A stretch of 64,000 nucleotides of DNA, taken from Occallatibacter gabretensis (GTDB lineage Bacteria > Acidobacteriota > Terriglobia > Terriglobales > Acidobacteriaceae). The stretch covers positions 2,238,114-2,302,113 of the forward strand of contig NZ_LAIJ01000009.1 in NCBI RefSeq assembly GCF_001449115.1. Reading direction: 5' to 3'. The position numbers and the translations under genes are program-made. Below are positions 1 to 8,844 of this stretch, one piece after another. The first letter of the stretch is position 1; every line of letters starts with the position of its first letter. The notes beneath the pieces are model-generated. The model was not told the origin of the DNA. It did not search any database and saw only the letters and a program-made list of their open reading frames with translations.

Positions 1-204
1 CTCGTCCTCTTCGTCGTGCTTATGCCAGTGGTACTCACCCTCAATGATGCCCACACGGACGATAGAGCTATTGATCTGGCAGAGCGTCTGGTTGAACCAT
101 TTGTACTCGCAGGCATCGGCCATCGCTTTCACGTCGATCAGTTCGAGTGGGCCATGCAGTACGTTAAGCCGTGTTTCGTAAGGAAAAGTGGTGGGTTCTG
201 CCAT
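1..204 (-). CDS. Cupin-domain protein, 5' part only
   Basis: This is the first 68 codons of a minus-strand gene that runs off the left edge of the window. The reverse-strand reading starts with ATG at 204, and a good AGGAG ribosome-binding site sits just upstream. The visible protein ends in a segment reading EGEYHWHKHDEEDE, which is the metal-binding first half of a cupin motif (two His and an acidic residue in a G-x5-H-x-H-x3-E-like arrangement). Small single-domain cupins of this kind are often sugar- or small-molecule-binding enzymes or sensors of unknown substrate. The plus-strand reading of the same stretch has no recognisable domain and was discarded. The rest of the cupin fold is outside the window, so function cannot be narrowed. 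Confidence 0.75.
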   Translation of the reverse strand, partial: MAEPTTFPYETRLNVLHGPLELIDVKAMADACEYKWFNQTLCQINSSIVRVGIIEGEYHWHKHDEEDE

Positions 205-319
205 CAAGAGCTCCTTGAAAAGAGAATAGCGTGAAGCACGATCAAAGATCCTTCACAGGATAGGTGCGGCCAAAAGCGGTTCTCGGAAATGAACCAGGGT
301 AGGAATAGCTACGAAGACT

Positions 320-394
320 TGGAGCGGGAGACCGGGATCGAACCGGCGACATTCAGCTTGGGAAGCTGACGTTCTGCCACTGAACTACTCCCGC
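320..394 (-). tRNA. tRNA-Gly (anticodon CCC)
   Basis: The reverse strand folds as a standard cloverleaf. A 7-bp acceptor stem (GCGGGAG/CTCCCGC) is followed by a D arm with GTTC/GAAC-like pairing, then a 5-bp anticodon stem TCAGC/GCTGA closing the loop TTCCCAA. The T arm carries GGTTCGATCC. The discriminator base is U and the CCA end is encoded (320-322). Anticodon CCC reads GGG glycine codons. Confidence 0.95.
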
Positions 395-507
395 TTGCCA
401 TTGATAATCAATAACTTACATGATTTATTTCGTCAACTGCATTGGAGTTGCGGTTAACAGCGTGTCTATCCGTAAGGTACCACGTTCAAGTGGCATCCAA
501 TTGCATT

Positions 508-1626
508 ATGCACGCTGCGACGCACACCCGGCATAGACCCTCCTCATCCAGACTTTCGGTTGAGCAAATCATTGAAGATGCTGCGCAGTCGGCGAAGTCA
601 GCCGGGCTGCGTTATGTTACCGACGCGAAACCCGGCATTCGCCGTCTGCGCCACGACAAGTCATTTCGATATGTGGACGCGGAGGGTCACGCTGTTCGTG
701 ACCGGCAGACTCTTGCTCGCATCAAGTCGCTCGTGATTCCGCCTGCATGGAATGATGTCTGGATTTGTCCTCTCGCGAACGGGCACTTGCTGGCCACTGG
801 AAGGGATGCCCGCGGGCGTAAGCAGAGCCGCTACCATCCTCGCTGGCGCGAAGTTCGCGATGAAACAAAATACGAGCGATTGGCGCTGTTCGGCTCCGCG
901 CTGCCGAATATTCGTCAACGCGTCGAGGAAGATCTGTCGAACCCGGGTGTGCCCAGGGCGAAGATTCTGGCGACCATCGTTCGCCTGATGGAAACCACGT
1001 TTATCCGCGTGGGCAATGAGGAATACGCTCGGGGCAATCACTCCTACGGGTTGACGACGATGCGCAATAAACACGTTGCCGTCAGCGGAAACACAGTACA
1101 TTTTGAATTTCCCGGAAAGAGTGGGGTCAAGCATTCTCTTGATCTGCATGATCGCCGACTGGCTCGAATTGTCCGGCAATGTCGCGACCTGCCCGGCTAT
1201 GAGCTTTTCCAATATGTAGACGAGACCGGAACTCGTCATAGCATTGACTCCGCCGACGTGAACGAGTATCTCCGCGAGATTGCCGGTGATAACTTTACCG
1301 CGAAAGACTTTCGCACCTGGGCGGGCAGCGTTCTGGCTTGTGCCATGCTTCAGGGGTTCGAGCCGTTTCTTTCCGAGACCGAAGCAAAAAAGAATATCGT
1401 GACTGCAATCAAGGATGTGGCTCGCCACCTGGGCAACACGCCGGCTGTTTGCCGTAAATGCTATGTGCATCCAGCTATTTTTGAGCACTACATGGGTGGG
1501 CGGGTGACGCAGGCTCTGAGCGATCTTGTACAAGATGCCACTCTAAAAGACAACATTCCCGTCGGGCTGCGCGAAGAGGAGCGGGCGCTCCTGCGCCTTC
1601 TACGCAGGAATGTAGAACGCCCCTGA
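508..1626 (+). CDS. DNA topoisomerase IB
   Basis: This is a poxvirus/eukaryote-like type IB topoisomerase of the bacterial family. It relaxes supercoiled DNA by nicking one strand through a 3'-phosphotyrosyl link. The N-terminal domain includes the motif RLRHDKSFRYVDAEG. The catalytic domain has the conserved segments RVGNEEYARGNHSYGLTT and FTAKDFRTWAGS, and the C-terminal block RKCYVHPAIFEHY places the active-site Tyr near residue 319. Length (about 372 residues) is normal for the family. An in-frame TTG at 442 would add 22 residues that look unconserved, and neither start has a good ribosome-binding site, so the ATG at 508 is preferred with some doubt. The stop codon lies inside a strong hairpin shared with the convergent gene. 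Confidence 0.9.
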   Translation: MHAATHTRHRPSSSRLSVEQIIEDAAQSAKSAGLRYVTDAKPGIRRLRHDKSFRYVDAEGHAVRDRQTLARIKSLVIPPAWNDVWICPLANGHLLATGRDARGRKQSRYHPRWREVRDETKYERLALFGSALPNIRQRVEEDLSNPGVPRAKILATIVRLMETTFIRVGNEEYARGNHSYGLTTMRNKHVAVSGNTVHFEFPGKSGVKHSLDLHDRRLARIVRQCRDLPGYELFQYVDETGTRHSIDSADVNEYLREIAGDNFTAKDFRTWAGSVLACAMLQGFEPFLSETEAKKNIVTAIKDVARHLGNTPAVCRKCYVHPAIFEHYMGGRVTQALSDLVQDATLKDNIPVGLREEERALLRLLRRNVERP

Positions 1627-1652
1627 CATGCATGCCAATGTCAGGGGCGTTC
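1615..1652. terminator. Bidirectional hairpin terminator between convergent genes
   Basis: A perfect 15-bp inverted repeat (1615-1629 with 1638-1652) encloses an 8-nt loop. It includes the last codons and stop of the topoisomerase gene and lies about 40 bp beyond the end of the convergent phosphoesterase gene. There is only a weak T-rich stretch on either side, so the strength of Rho-independent termination is uncertain, but position and stem length fit a shared terminator. Confidence 0.7.
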
Positions 1653-1691
1653 TGTTCCGCGGCAAAGACAATCCGGTCTTGATAGAAAAAA

Positions 1692-2642
1692 CTAAACTGC
1701 GTGATACGGCTTGCTGTAGTGCGTGGACCACTCCACGAGATTCGAATTCATGAAACGCCATGTGCCGTGATCGGGATCAATTTCGAGAAGCATGTAGGCA
1801 TTGGGATCGTAGCGAGTGGCGGCCATGATGTAATGCTGCGGTCCGTACGTGTGCGCATAGTCGATCCACCTGTGCACGTGGCCTGATACCACGAGCTGAA
1901 TCGTGTCCTGATATTTGCGCAGAAGAGGATGCAGGCCGTAGCCCTGAAACTCTGTGGCTTGGACGGCAATCAGCGGATAGTGGATAAAAACAAAGGTGGG
2001 CTTGTGCTGCTGAAGCTGAGCTTCAAACCAGTGCAGGTGCTCTTCACCCAATGAGCCAATGCCGGGGTTGAAATCCGCAGCCGTACGATCCTGCGTGCTG
2101 CCGAGAAAATTGTTCAGGTGAATGAATTTGCAGCCTTTGTAGTCAAGCACGGAATACGGATCAGCGTTGAACTTGGCTTTGAAGAGGCGATTGCTCATTT
2201 CACGCGGCACGTTTTTCACGTCGTAATCGTGATTGCCGAAGCCTAAATGAACAGGCATGTGGAAGGCATCGGTGATGGCCTTGGCATTATCGAGCCGCGT
2301 GGTGTTCTTGAAATAGAAGTCGTAATCGGTCGAAGGGTAGTTGTGGAAGTAGTCGCCGATGAGGAAGACCTGCTCGATGGCCGGCGAAAGTGAGTTGATG
2401 AGGTCGCGCGCGGAGGTGAGGCGCGGCGTGGTGACAAGAATGCTTTCATTGTCCTCAACACCGTTCTCACTGCCCTTGACGTAGAAGTTGTCGATGATGT
2501 GGCTATCGGCAATGAGCGCGATGTAGAAGCGGCGTCCGCCCGCAAGCGCCGCAGCCTCACGCGCCCAGAGAGAGCGCGTGAGGCTTGCAGTTGCAACAGC
2601 GGCGGTGAGCGATCCAAACTGGCGTCGCGTGATGGGATTCAT
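1692..2642 (-). CDS. Tat-exported calcineurin-like metallophosphoesterase
   Basis: This is a 316-residue two-metal phosphoesterase. All family motifs are visible in order: D46-x-H48 (ADSHI), GDYFHN, GNHDYD, a His in FIHYPL and the terminal GHVH. The N-terminus begins with a twin-arginine signal (RRQFG followed by a hydrophobic stretch to about residue 34), so the enzyme should fold in the cytoplasm and act in the periplasm. Start ATG at 2642 has an AGGAGAGG ribosome-binding site. The upstream TonB receptor ends only 14 nt before it, so the two are probably co-transcribed. Its substrate (nucleotide, phospholipid or sugar phosphate) is not visible. A role in releasing phosphate from material related to the receptor's ligand is an inference. 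Confidence 0.88.
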   Translation of the reverse strand: MNPITRRQFGSLTAAVATASLTRSLWAREAAALAGGRRFYIALIADSHIIDNFYVKGSENGVEDNESILVTTPRLTSARDLINSLSPAIEQVFLIGDYFHNYPSTDYDFYFKNTTRLDNAKAITDAFHMPVHLGFGNHDYDVKNVPREMSNRLFKAKFNADPYSVLDYKGCKFIHLNNFLGSTQDRTAADFNPGIGSLGEEHLHWFEAQLQQHKPTFVFIHYPLIAVQATEFQGYGLHPLLRKYQDTIQLVVSGHVHRWIDYAHTYGPQHYIMAATRYDPNAYMLLEIDPDHGTWRFMNSNLVEWSTHYSKPYHAV

Positions 2643-2656
2643 GGTGCGAACCTCTC

Positions 2657-5600
2657 CTAGAAGTTGAACTTGCCTGCCACCTGCAACTGGCGTGGCGGGA
2701 AGTTGCTGGTGATGGAGCCGAAGCTTCCGCTGCTGGCATTGGAGGTTGGAGCCGCGTAGTTGACGTGATTGAAGAGATTGAATGCTTCGCCGCGAAGTTC
2801 AAAAGATGAGCGGTCATTCCACAGACGGAAGCTTTTGTGCAGGCCGAGATCGAGTTGATTGAAGGTCATATCGCGCAGTGAGTTGCGGCCCGCGTTGCCA
2901 TAAGCTTCATTGGCGGTGGTTGGAACTGTAACGGCTGCCGAGCTGAGGTAGCCATTCAGCGCAGTTGGAGTTTTGGTCCATTTGCTGGAAGGATTAATGG
3001 GGTTTCCGGAAACGTTGGGCCGCTGTACCAGGAGCGGGCTGAGCGTGTAGGCAGCGGACGGGCTATACGTCAGGTTGACCGGCTGGCCGCTGGTGTCGGT
3101 GTTGATGGCGGTAAGCTGCCATCCGCCGATGACTGCATCCAGCCCGCGATTCATGTGACTGCCGAACTGACGTCCATTGCCAACCGGCAGATCCCACACA
3201 ACGCTGAGCGTTTCATTGATCGGCTGGTTGTAAGCGGATTGGCCAGTCTCACCCTTGAGGTTTGCGAGATTGACGCGCGAGTTGTCGCCGTTGGGGGTAT
3301 CGAGATGGCCCGAGGCGTTGTCGATGGCATGGGACCATGTGAAGGAGTTGAGCACGTAAAGGCCGCCAGAGAAACGATGCTCGAGCTTGGCCTGCAGAGC
3401 GTTGTAGCTGAGAAAACCTGCGGGGAGCGACACTTCAATGGTGGTAAAGGTGGGGATAGGACGGCGAGCCTGCACGCTGAGCGAGCCGCCGGCCGCATTG
3501 GCCAATGCCTGGTTATAGTCAGCAAGCACCCAGATCTTTACACCGTGTTCGCCGATGTAAGAGACGGTGAGCACCGTGTTCCGTGCGAGCTCGCGCTGCA
3601 CGTCAAGATGCCAGGATTGGACATAACCGGTGGGAATGTTCTTGGGGATGTAGCGGCTTTGTGCGAGCAGCGTGCTGAAGTTGCTGGCATCGACAAAGTT
3701 GCTCGGATAACCTTGCGTCACTGTGCGGAAACAGCCTGCGTAATTGTCTCCCGTGCAGAGAGGCTGCGGTGTGCCTGTGCCGGTAAAGGCGAAGGGAGCA
3801 ACCTGGATGACGTCGGAGTTAATGATGTAGGGACCGTTATAAGCGAGCAGGTTTTCGCCGCCCTCGCGGTTGAACTGATCAAAGCTGAGGCCATAGGCTG
3901 AGCGGATGACCGTCTTTGGATTGATCTGGTAGGCGACGCCGAAGCGAGGCGCAAAGTCGAGTTTCGGCGTGTGAACCAGGGCTTTATTGTAGAGTGAGCC
4001 GCTGGAGGCCTGGACGAGCGTGTTGTTGTCCGGATCGAAGTTGGCCAGATGGTTGCCGTCCACGTACTGCGGCGTGACGAGCTCATAGCGCAGGCCGACG
4101 TTTACGGTCAGATTCGGCAGCACCTTCCAGTCGTCCTGGAAGTAGAAGAAATCCATGAGCTGGTGGTAGTTGACGATTCGGAAATTGTTGAGCTGGTAGG
4201 TATCGCGCGCGCCGGTGAGGAAGTCGGTCAGGTAAGCAGCCTGGCCTGCTCCGGTGTCTTTGGTTCCGCCGCCGTCCTGGCTAAAGCCTTCGTTGAAGGT
4301 TTCGCCGCCGTACACGGGGTTGAAGTCATCGATCTCGGTATTGACCGACATGAACTCCCAGCCGAATTTCATGCTGTGGCGGCCCTTGATCCACGAATAG
4401 TTCACCTTGGGATTGATGACGAAGGGATTCTGGAATTGCGGGTTGGAGGTCTGCGCGCCCCATGCATTGAAGTTCTTGACACTCTCATTGCTGAGACGGC
4501 GAGTGACGGTCGGGTCTGTGGGCAGGCCAGGGATACCAGCCATCGTATTCAGGCTCTCCTCGCCGACGAGGTACGGAGTTTTGCCGCCCTGTGTCCATGT
4601 GAAACCAATACGCGCATCCAGTGCTGTATTGGGAGTAAAGGCATGGGTAACGCCGGATGCAATCTGGCGGTTGTAGGCGTGGATTGTGCCGTTTCCGCCA
4701 TCGCCTGCTTCCCCGGGAACGGAGGTGGCGTCTACGATATTGCCCTTGTGTTCGCTATAGCGGCCGAAGAGCGTGGTCTTCTCGCTCTTGATGAAGTCCA
4801 GACGTCCGTCACCTTTGTCGTCTACCAGGGTTGCGCGTGGGAATGATGCGTAGTTATTGGAGAAGCCGGCAACGTTGGGAGAAGGAAGAGCGGCTATTAC
4901 CAGCGCGGCCAGAGGGGTCCAGTCGGAAGTTGGGACAACGCCGTTCGCATAGACCGTACCGGTAACGGGATTGCGCAGCGGGACAGGAGTTCCTGTAGTC
5001 GTCTGGAAGATGCCCTGGCGTTGCTGGGCGTTGGGAACGGTTGCCGTGGTGTACTGGGCCTGTACCTGACGGTTGCCCTCATAGTCGGCGAAATAGAAAA
5101 GCTTATCCTTGAGGATTGGTCCGCCAACCGCTCCGCCGAACTGGTTGCGGATCAACTCAGGTTTCTGCTGCTGGCCGGTAAGTGCGCTGGTGGGCGGCGT
5201 GAAGGGGCCAATGGCGTTCAGGATGGTATTGCGGTGATATTCCCAGACTTTGCCGTGAAGCTGGTTGGTTCCGCTGTTGATGGATACGTTGATGACGGCG
5301 CCTGAAGCGCGGCCATATTCCGCGCTGTAGTTGCTTGTTTCGATGCGGAACTGATTGATGGCGTCTGGTGAGGGGGGAATCGCCTGGTTGGAAAAGCCTT
5401 GGTTGGAAGTTCCGTAGGCGTTGTTATCCAGACCATCGAGCAGGAAGTTGTTGAACTCAGATCGCTGGCCGTTCACGTTGTATGAGGCGTCGCGGCTGGT
5501 GACGGACTGGTTTTCAAGCGTATTGCGACGAACACCCGGAGCCAGGGCCATCAGGTCGGCATAGGCGCGCCCATTCAGTGGCAGATCCTGTACCTGGGTC

Positions 5601-6022
5601 TGGGAGACGATGGTGCCGGTGCTGCTGGTTTCCGTTTCAAGCTGCGTGGCCGCGCCGGAGACGGTTACTGTCTCTGAGACGCTACCCGGCTTGAGGGTTA
5701 CGTCCACGCGCTGGCGGGTACTGACATCGACGGCAAATGGATCGGTGACGGAGTCGCTAAAGCCGGCTGCCGTGGCCGAAATCTTGTAGTGGCCCACATG
5801 CACGTCCGGGAACTGGAAATGGCCCTGGTCATCCGTCTGGGTGGTGACAACAACACCCGTAGCGACATTGGTAAGGGTGAGCTTGCTGCCTTGAACCGGT
5901 GCACCGCTGGTGTCGCGGACGAAGCCAAGAACCGCCGAGGTTTCAAACTGCGCAAAACCGATAGCAGCTTGCAACCATAAGAAGACGATTACTGCGAGGA
6001 GTGAGAAGGACTTGCGTTTCAT
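2657..6022 (-). CDS. Oar-like TonB-dependent receptor with carboxypeptidase-regulatory-like domain
   Basis: This is an outer-membrane transporter of 1121 residues. A signal peptide (about 1-24, cleavage near GFAQ) is followed by a carboxypeptidase-regulatory-like beta-sandwich (about 28-110). The plug domain comes next (about 115-250, with the LPLNGRAYADLMALAPGV motif), and then a long beta-barrel ending in FNF, a typical aromatic C-terminus for BAM-assembled proteins. This architecture is strongly expanded in Acidobacteria and related to Oar of myxobacteria. It probably imports a large glycan- or peptide-derived ligand, but the sequence does not identify it. It shares a transcript with the phosphoesterase downstream, and its promoter faces the gene for a membrane-anchored regulator, which suggests ligand-linked control. 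Confidence 0.92.
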   Translation of the reverse strand: MKRKSFSLLAVIVFLWLQAAIGFAQFETSAVLGFVRDTSGAPVQGSKLTLTNVATGVVVTTQTDDQGHFQFPDVHVGHYKISATAAGFSDSVTDPFAVDVSTRQRVDVTLKPGSVSETVTVSGAATQLETETSSTGTIVSQTQVQDLPLNGRAYADLMALAPGVRRNTLENQSVTSRDASYNVNGQRSEFNNFLLDGLDNNAYGTSNQGFSNQAIPPSPDAINQFRIETSNYSAEYGRASGAVINVSINSGTNQLHGKVWEYHRNTILNAIGPFTPPTSALTGQQQKPELIRNQFGGAVGGPILKDKLFYFADYEGNRQVQAQYTTATVPNAQQRQGIFQTTTGTPVPLRNPVTGTVYANGVVPTSDWTPLAALVIAALPSPNVAGFSNNYASFPRATLVDDKGDGRLDFIKSEKTTLFGRYSEHKGNIVDATSVPGEAGDGGNGTIHAYNRQIASGVTHAFTPNTALDARIGFTWTQGGKTPYLVGEESLNTMAGIPGLPTDPTVTRRLSNESVKNFNAWGAQTSNPQFQNPFVINPKVNYSWIKGRHSMKFGWEFMSVNTEIDDFNPVYGGETFNEGFSQDGGGTKDTGAGQAAYLTDFLTGARDTYQLNNFRIVNYHQLMDFFYFQDDWKVLPNLTVNVGLRYELVTPQYVDGNHLANFDPDNNTLVQASSGSLYNKALVHTPKLDFAPRFGVAYQINPKTVIRSAYGLSFDQFNREGGENLLAYNGPYIINSDVIQVAPFAFTGTGTPQPLCTGDNYAGCFRTVTQGYPSNFVDASNFSTLLAQSRYIPKNIPTGYVQSWHLDVQRELARNTVLTVSYIGEHGVKIWVLADYNQALANAAGGSLSVQARRPIPTFTTIEVSLPAGFLSYNALQAKLEHRFSGGLYVLNSFTWSHAIDNASGHLDTPNGDNSRVNLANLKGETGQSAYNQPINETLSVVWDLPVGNGRQFGSHMNRGLDAVIGGWQLTAINTDTSGQPVNLTYSPSAAYTLSPLLVQRPNVSGNPINPSSKWTKTPTALNGYLSSAAVTVPTTANEAYGNAGRNSLRDMTFNQLDLGLHKSFRLWNDRSSFELRGEAFNLFNHVNYAAPTSNASSGSFGSITSNFPPRQLQVAGKFNF

Positions 6023-6142
6023 ACTTTTTGCTCCAATGCGTGTTTGCAGTTGTGCAGAAGAATTTTGCGTCGCCGCGCTAGGCGGACAGGCTTCCGAGCT
6101 CCATTTCGAGCATAGATGGATTCAGCATGGCGGCTGAACCGC

Positions 6143-6205
6143 GGGTGGTGTAGGGGTAAACGTAGGGACCATTACGTAACAGAGAGCCTTACCCCTGCTT
6201 CACCC
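6143..6205. promoter_or_regulatory. Inverted pair of GGGTG-N4-AGGGGTAA sites in divergent promoter
   Basis: The 262-bp gap between the divergent receptor and regulator genes contains two exact copies of GGGTG-N4-AGGGGTAA in opposite orientation: 6143-6159 on the plus strand and 6205-6189 on the minus strand, separated by 29 bp. Only the four-base spacer differs. A perfectly matched, oppositely oriented bipartite motif between divergent genes looks like a dimeric operator. The regulator encoded at 6285-7685 is the natural candidate to bind it, but this is inference. Confidence 0.6.
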
Positions 6206-6284
6206 CTCTATTTTTCAACAGGATTCGTAGCATACGACAGCTGCCGTTCACAAGAAATTAATCATCGAGCCGTATGTTTAAACC

Positions 6285-7685
6285 ATGCGAAGGTCGCCGG
6301 GCAGTGTGCTTTCGGAGGCTGAAATTTCCGAAAAAGGGATGCAGAGTTCGGCCCGGCTGACAGGCGCCGGAGAGCCTATTCCCTTATCTACGCTGCCGGA
6401 GTGGCATCTGGTGCAACGGATTGCTGCCAGCCGAGGCTTCGCAAAATCGGAACTGCTAAAGAACTTTCTGCTCTATGTATGTGAGCGATCGCTTATGGGC
6501 GATGCGCAGGAGATCACCGAGCAGCGCATTGGAATTCGCATTTTCGGCCGTCCTGAAGGCTACGATCCTGGAGAAGACAATATAGTCCGCAGCTATGCGC
6601 GTATGTTACGCAAGCGGCTGGATGCTTATTTTGTGGAAGAAGGCGCTGGGGAAACCCTGCGTTTGCTGGTTCCGCGTGGTGGCTATGTTCCCGCGTTCGA
6701 GGTTGTGGCCGGGGCACGAAAGCCTGTTGCCGCGGAAGTTCCAGCTTTGTTTTCGATCCATGAAAATTCTGCGCCTTCCATGGCAGAGGCTTCCGATAAA
6801 ACGCGAGCTTTGACTGCGAAAACTCGATTTCACTGGTATTCCGCCGCTCTGGGGCTGCTTGCAGGCTGCGTGCTGGCGGTGCTGATCTGGACAACGGTAC
6901 ATGTGCTCACGGCCCAGAGGAACATTTCCGCGGCCCATGCTCTGTGGACGCAGATGTTTGAGCCGACCCGCAATACTTTGATTGTTCCGGCGGATAGTGG
7001 ATTAGGCATCATCGAAAATCTGACCCACAGCCAGGTGAGTGTGGATGCTTATGCAAACGGTTCGTTTCTTGCGCAAATGCATGCCCCTGAGGGGCTGGAT
7101 TCAGGCAACTTCAACGATTTGAGCAGCCAGCACTACACCAGCGTGGTCGATCTGGGCATTACCGCGGCATTGGAACGGCTGCCTGAATTTATAGCGGATC
7201 GCACGCAGATTCGTTATGCCCGTGCTGTTACCGCGGAAGATATTCACAACTCGAATGTGATTCTTCTTGGCTCGGTACACAGCAATCCCTGGGTTGGTTT
7301 GTTTAACAACAGGGTGAATTTTCAATTGTCGTATACGCCGGAGGTTGATCGCTCCTTCGTCGTGAATCAGCATCCGTTGGCCGGCGAGTCGGCGACTTAT
7401 CGCAATGAGACGAACGGTACGCTCAATCGCACGTACGGCACGGTGGTCTATCTTTCCGACGCAGGTGGTGCGGGACATGTGCTGCTGATTCAGGGATTGA
7501 ATATGGCGGCAACCCAAGCTGCGGCAGATATTTTGTTCAACAGGAAAACAATTGTGCCTGTTCTTGCGCAGGCAGCGCGCCGTGATGGGCCTATGCGCTC
7601 GTTTGAGTTGCTGGTGGAAACCACCAGCATTGGCGCCGCGGCACCGGAGGCGCGAGTGATTGCCACACGGGTGTATCCGCAGTGA
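6285..7685 (+). CDS. Membrane-anchored putative transcriptional regulator
   Basis: This 466-residue protein has three parts. A cytoplasmic N-terminal domain (about 35-145) contains SELLKNFLLYVCERSL, EITEQRIGIRIFGRPEGYD and EDNIVRSYARMLRKRL. This block recurs in many acidobacterial proteins, where I take it to be a helical, probably DNA-binding module. A single membrane helix (about 183-208) follows, then a periplasmic domain of about 250 residues that I do not recognise. The ToxR-like layout (cytoplasmic regulator, one membrane helix, outside sensor) and the position divergent to a TonB receptor suggest it senses the receptor's substrate and controls both promoters. No catalytic motif is visible. 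The ATG at 6285 has no strong ribosome-binding site. An internal ATG at 6339 follows AAAGGG too closely to be convincing. Confidence 0.6.
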   Translation: MRRSPGSVLSEAEISEKGMQSSARLTGAGEPIPLSTLPEWHLVQRIAASRGFAKSELLKNFLLYVCERSLMGDAQEITEQRIGIRIFGRPEGYDPGEDNIVRSYARMLRKRLDAYFVEEGAGETLRLLVPRGGYVPAFEVVAGARKPVAAEVPALFSIHENSAPSMAEASDKTRALTAKTRFHWYSAALGLLAGCVLAVLIWTTVHVLTAQRNISAAHALWTQMFEPTRNTLIVPADSGLGIIENLTHSQVSVDAYANGSFLAQMHAPEGLDSGNFNDLSSQHYTSVVDLGITAALERLPEFIADRTQIRYARAVTAEDIHNSNVILLGSVHSNPWVGLFNNRVNFQLSYTPEVDRSFVVNQHPLAGESATYRNETNGTLNRTYGTVVYLSDAGGAGHVLLIQGLNMAATQAAADILFNRKTIVPVLAQAARRDGPMRSFELLVETTSIGAAAPEARVIATRVYPQ

Positions 7686-7761
7686 TCTCAATAAAATCCC
7701 AAACTACATAACCGGCAGGAGTTAGGCTGGAATAGGACCTCTCTGCAGAGGTCAAAGGCAT

Positions 7762-8844
7762 ATGGGATTTGTGAATATGCGAGCCTTTCTTTGGAGGCGG
7801 TTGTTGGCCGGGGCAGTGCTCCTCTTCGGGGCGGCAACGCTCACGGCGCAGTCTGCGAAATCCCCTGAGACGCTTTATACCGAGTCACGTCCCGCGATGG
7901 GCACAGTTTTCACAATTGAGTGCTACATGCCCGACGCGGACAGCGCAGACCGCGTCATGGATGCAGCCTTTGAAGAGATCTCTCGGCTTGAAGCGTTGCT
8001 CAGTAACTACCAGTCATCGAGCGAGCTATCGCGAATCAGCCGCGAGGCGGGGGATAGTCCGGTGGTGACCGACCCTGAGACTTTTCGCTTCCTTACGCGG
8101 TCTCTCTATTGGAGCGAGCACTCCCATGGAGCATTCGATATTACCGTAGGTCCGCTGCTTCGAGCCTGGGGCTTCAAGGCCCGGAATGGCCATGTTCCAA
8201 CTCAGCAAGAACAGAAGGGTCTCCGCGATCAGGTCGGATGGGAGAAGGTGCAGCTTGATCCGGCGGCCCATACTGTTCGATTTACCACCGGGAATGCAAT
8301 GGAACTGGATCCCGGAAGCATCGGAAAGGGATTTGCAGTGGACAGTGTGGTGGCTCTGCTTCGCGAAAATGGAGTACACGCTGCATTCATCTCAGCGGGC
8401 GGCAGCACGCTGTACGGTCTGGGAACACCGCCGGATAAAGCAGGATGGCCAGTCGAGATTCCCGATCCCCGCACGCCAGGCAGTGTAGCGACTACGCTTC
8501 TGTTGCACGACATGTCTCTTTCGACAGGAGCATGCACGGAGAAGTTCTTTGTGCAGAATGGACACCGCTACTGCCACATCTTCGATCCACGTACCCTGAT
8601 GCCTGTGGAGGGAATGCTGCAATCATCAGTGATTGCGCCTAGCGCGACGGATAGCGATGCGCTTTCAACCGTTGTCTTTGTGCTGCCACCTGATCAGAGC
8701 AAGGAGGTTCTGCGCGGGCTGCAGGACACGCAGGCTATCCTGTTTCTATCGGTGCCTGGCGCATCGAATTGCGTTGTCATCGGAGCTTCGAAATCCATCT
8801 GCGATGATCACACACCGATAACGAGAGAAGGAGTTCGTCCCTGA
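7762..8844 (+). CDS. apbE: Exported ApbE-like FAD:protein FMN transferase
   Basis: This 360-residue member of the ApbE family transfers FMN from FAD to Thr residues of exported flavoproteins, using Mg2+. It has a signal peptide (about 1-29, ending LTAQ) and then the conserved blocks RPAMGTVFTIE, FDITVGPLLRAWGF, LDPGSIGKGFAVD, HIFDPRTLMPVEG and ATDSDALSTVVFVL, the last being the metal and FAD site. The usual GG in the third block is PGS here, a common variation. No Rnf/Nqr target gene is nearby. Instead it overlaps the start of an exported sugar-oxidoreductase gene by one base, so translation of the two is coupled and the target may be a periplasmic enzyme. ATG 7762 has an AAAGG site; an ATG at 7777 is also possible. 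Confidence 0.88.
   Translation: MGFVNMRAFLWRRLLAGAVLLFGAATLTAQSAKSPETLYTESRPAMGTVFTIECYMPDADSADRVMDAAFEEISRLEALLSNYQSSSELSRISREAGDSPVVTDPETFRFLTRSLYWSEHSHGAFDITVGPLLRAWGFKARNGHVPTQQEQKGLRDQVGWEKVQLDPAAHTVRFTTGNAMELDPGSIGKGFAVDSVVALLRENGVHAAFISAGGSTLYGLGTPPDKAGWPVEIPDPRTPGSVATTLLLHDMSLSTGACTEKFFVQNGHRYCHIFDPRTLMPVEGMLQSSVIAPSATDSDALSTVVFVLPPDQSKEVLRGLQDTQAILFLSVPGASNCVVIGASKSICDDHTPITREGVRP

Noticed and set aside
661-1533. 290-codon minus-strand frame inside topoisomerase IB
   Set aside because: Antisense to a well-conserved enzyme and without any recognised motif.
3155-4846. Long plus-strand open frames inside the TonB receptor gene
   Set aside because: They are antisense shadows of the receptor, which has clear signal peptide, plug and barrel sequence.
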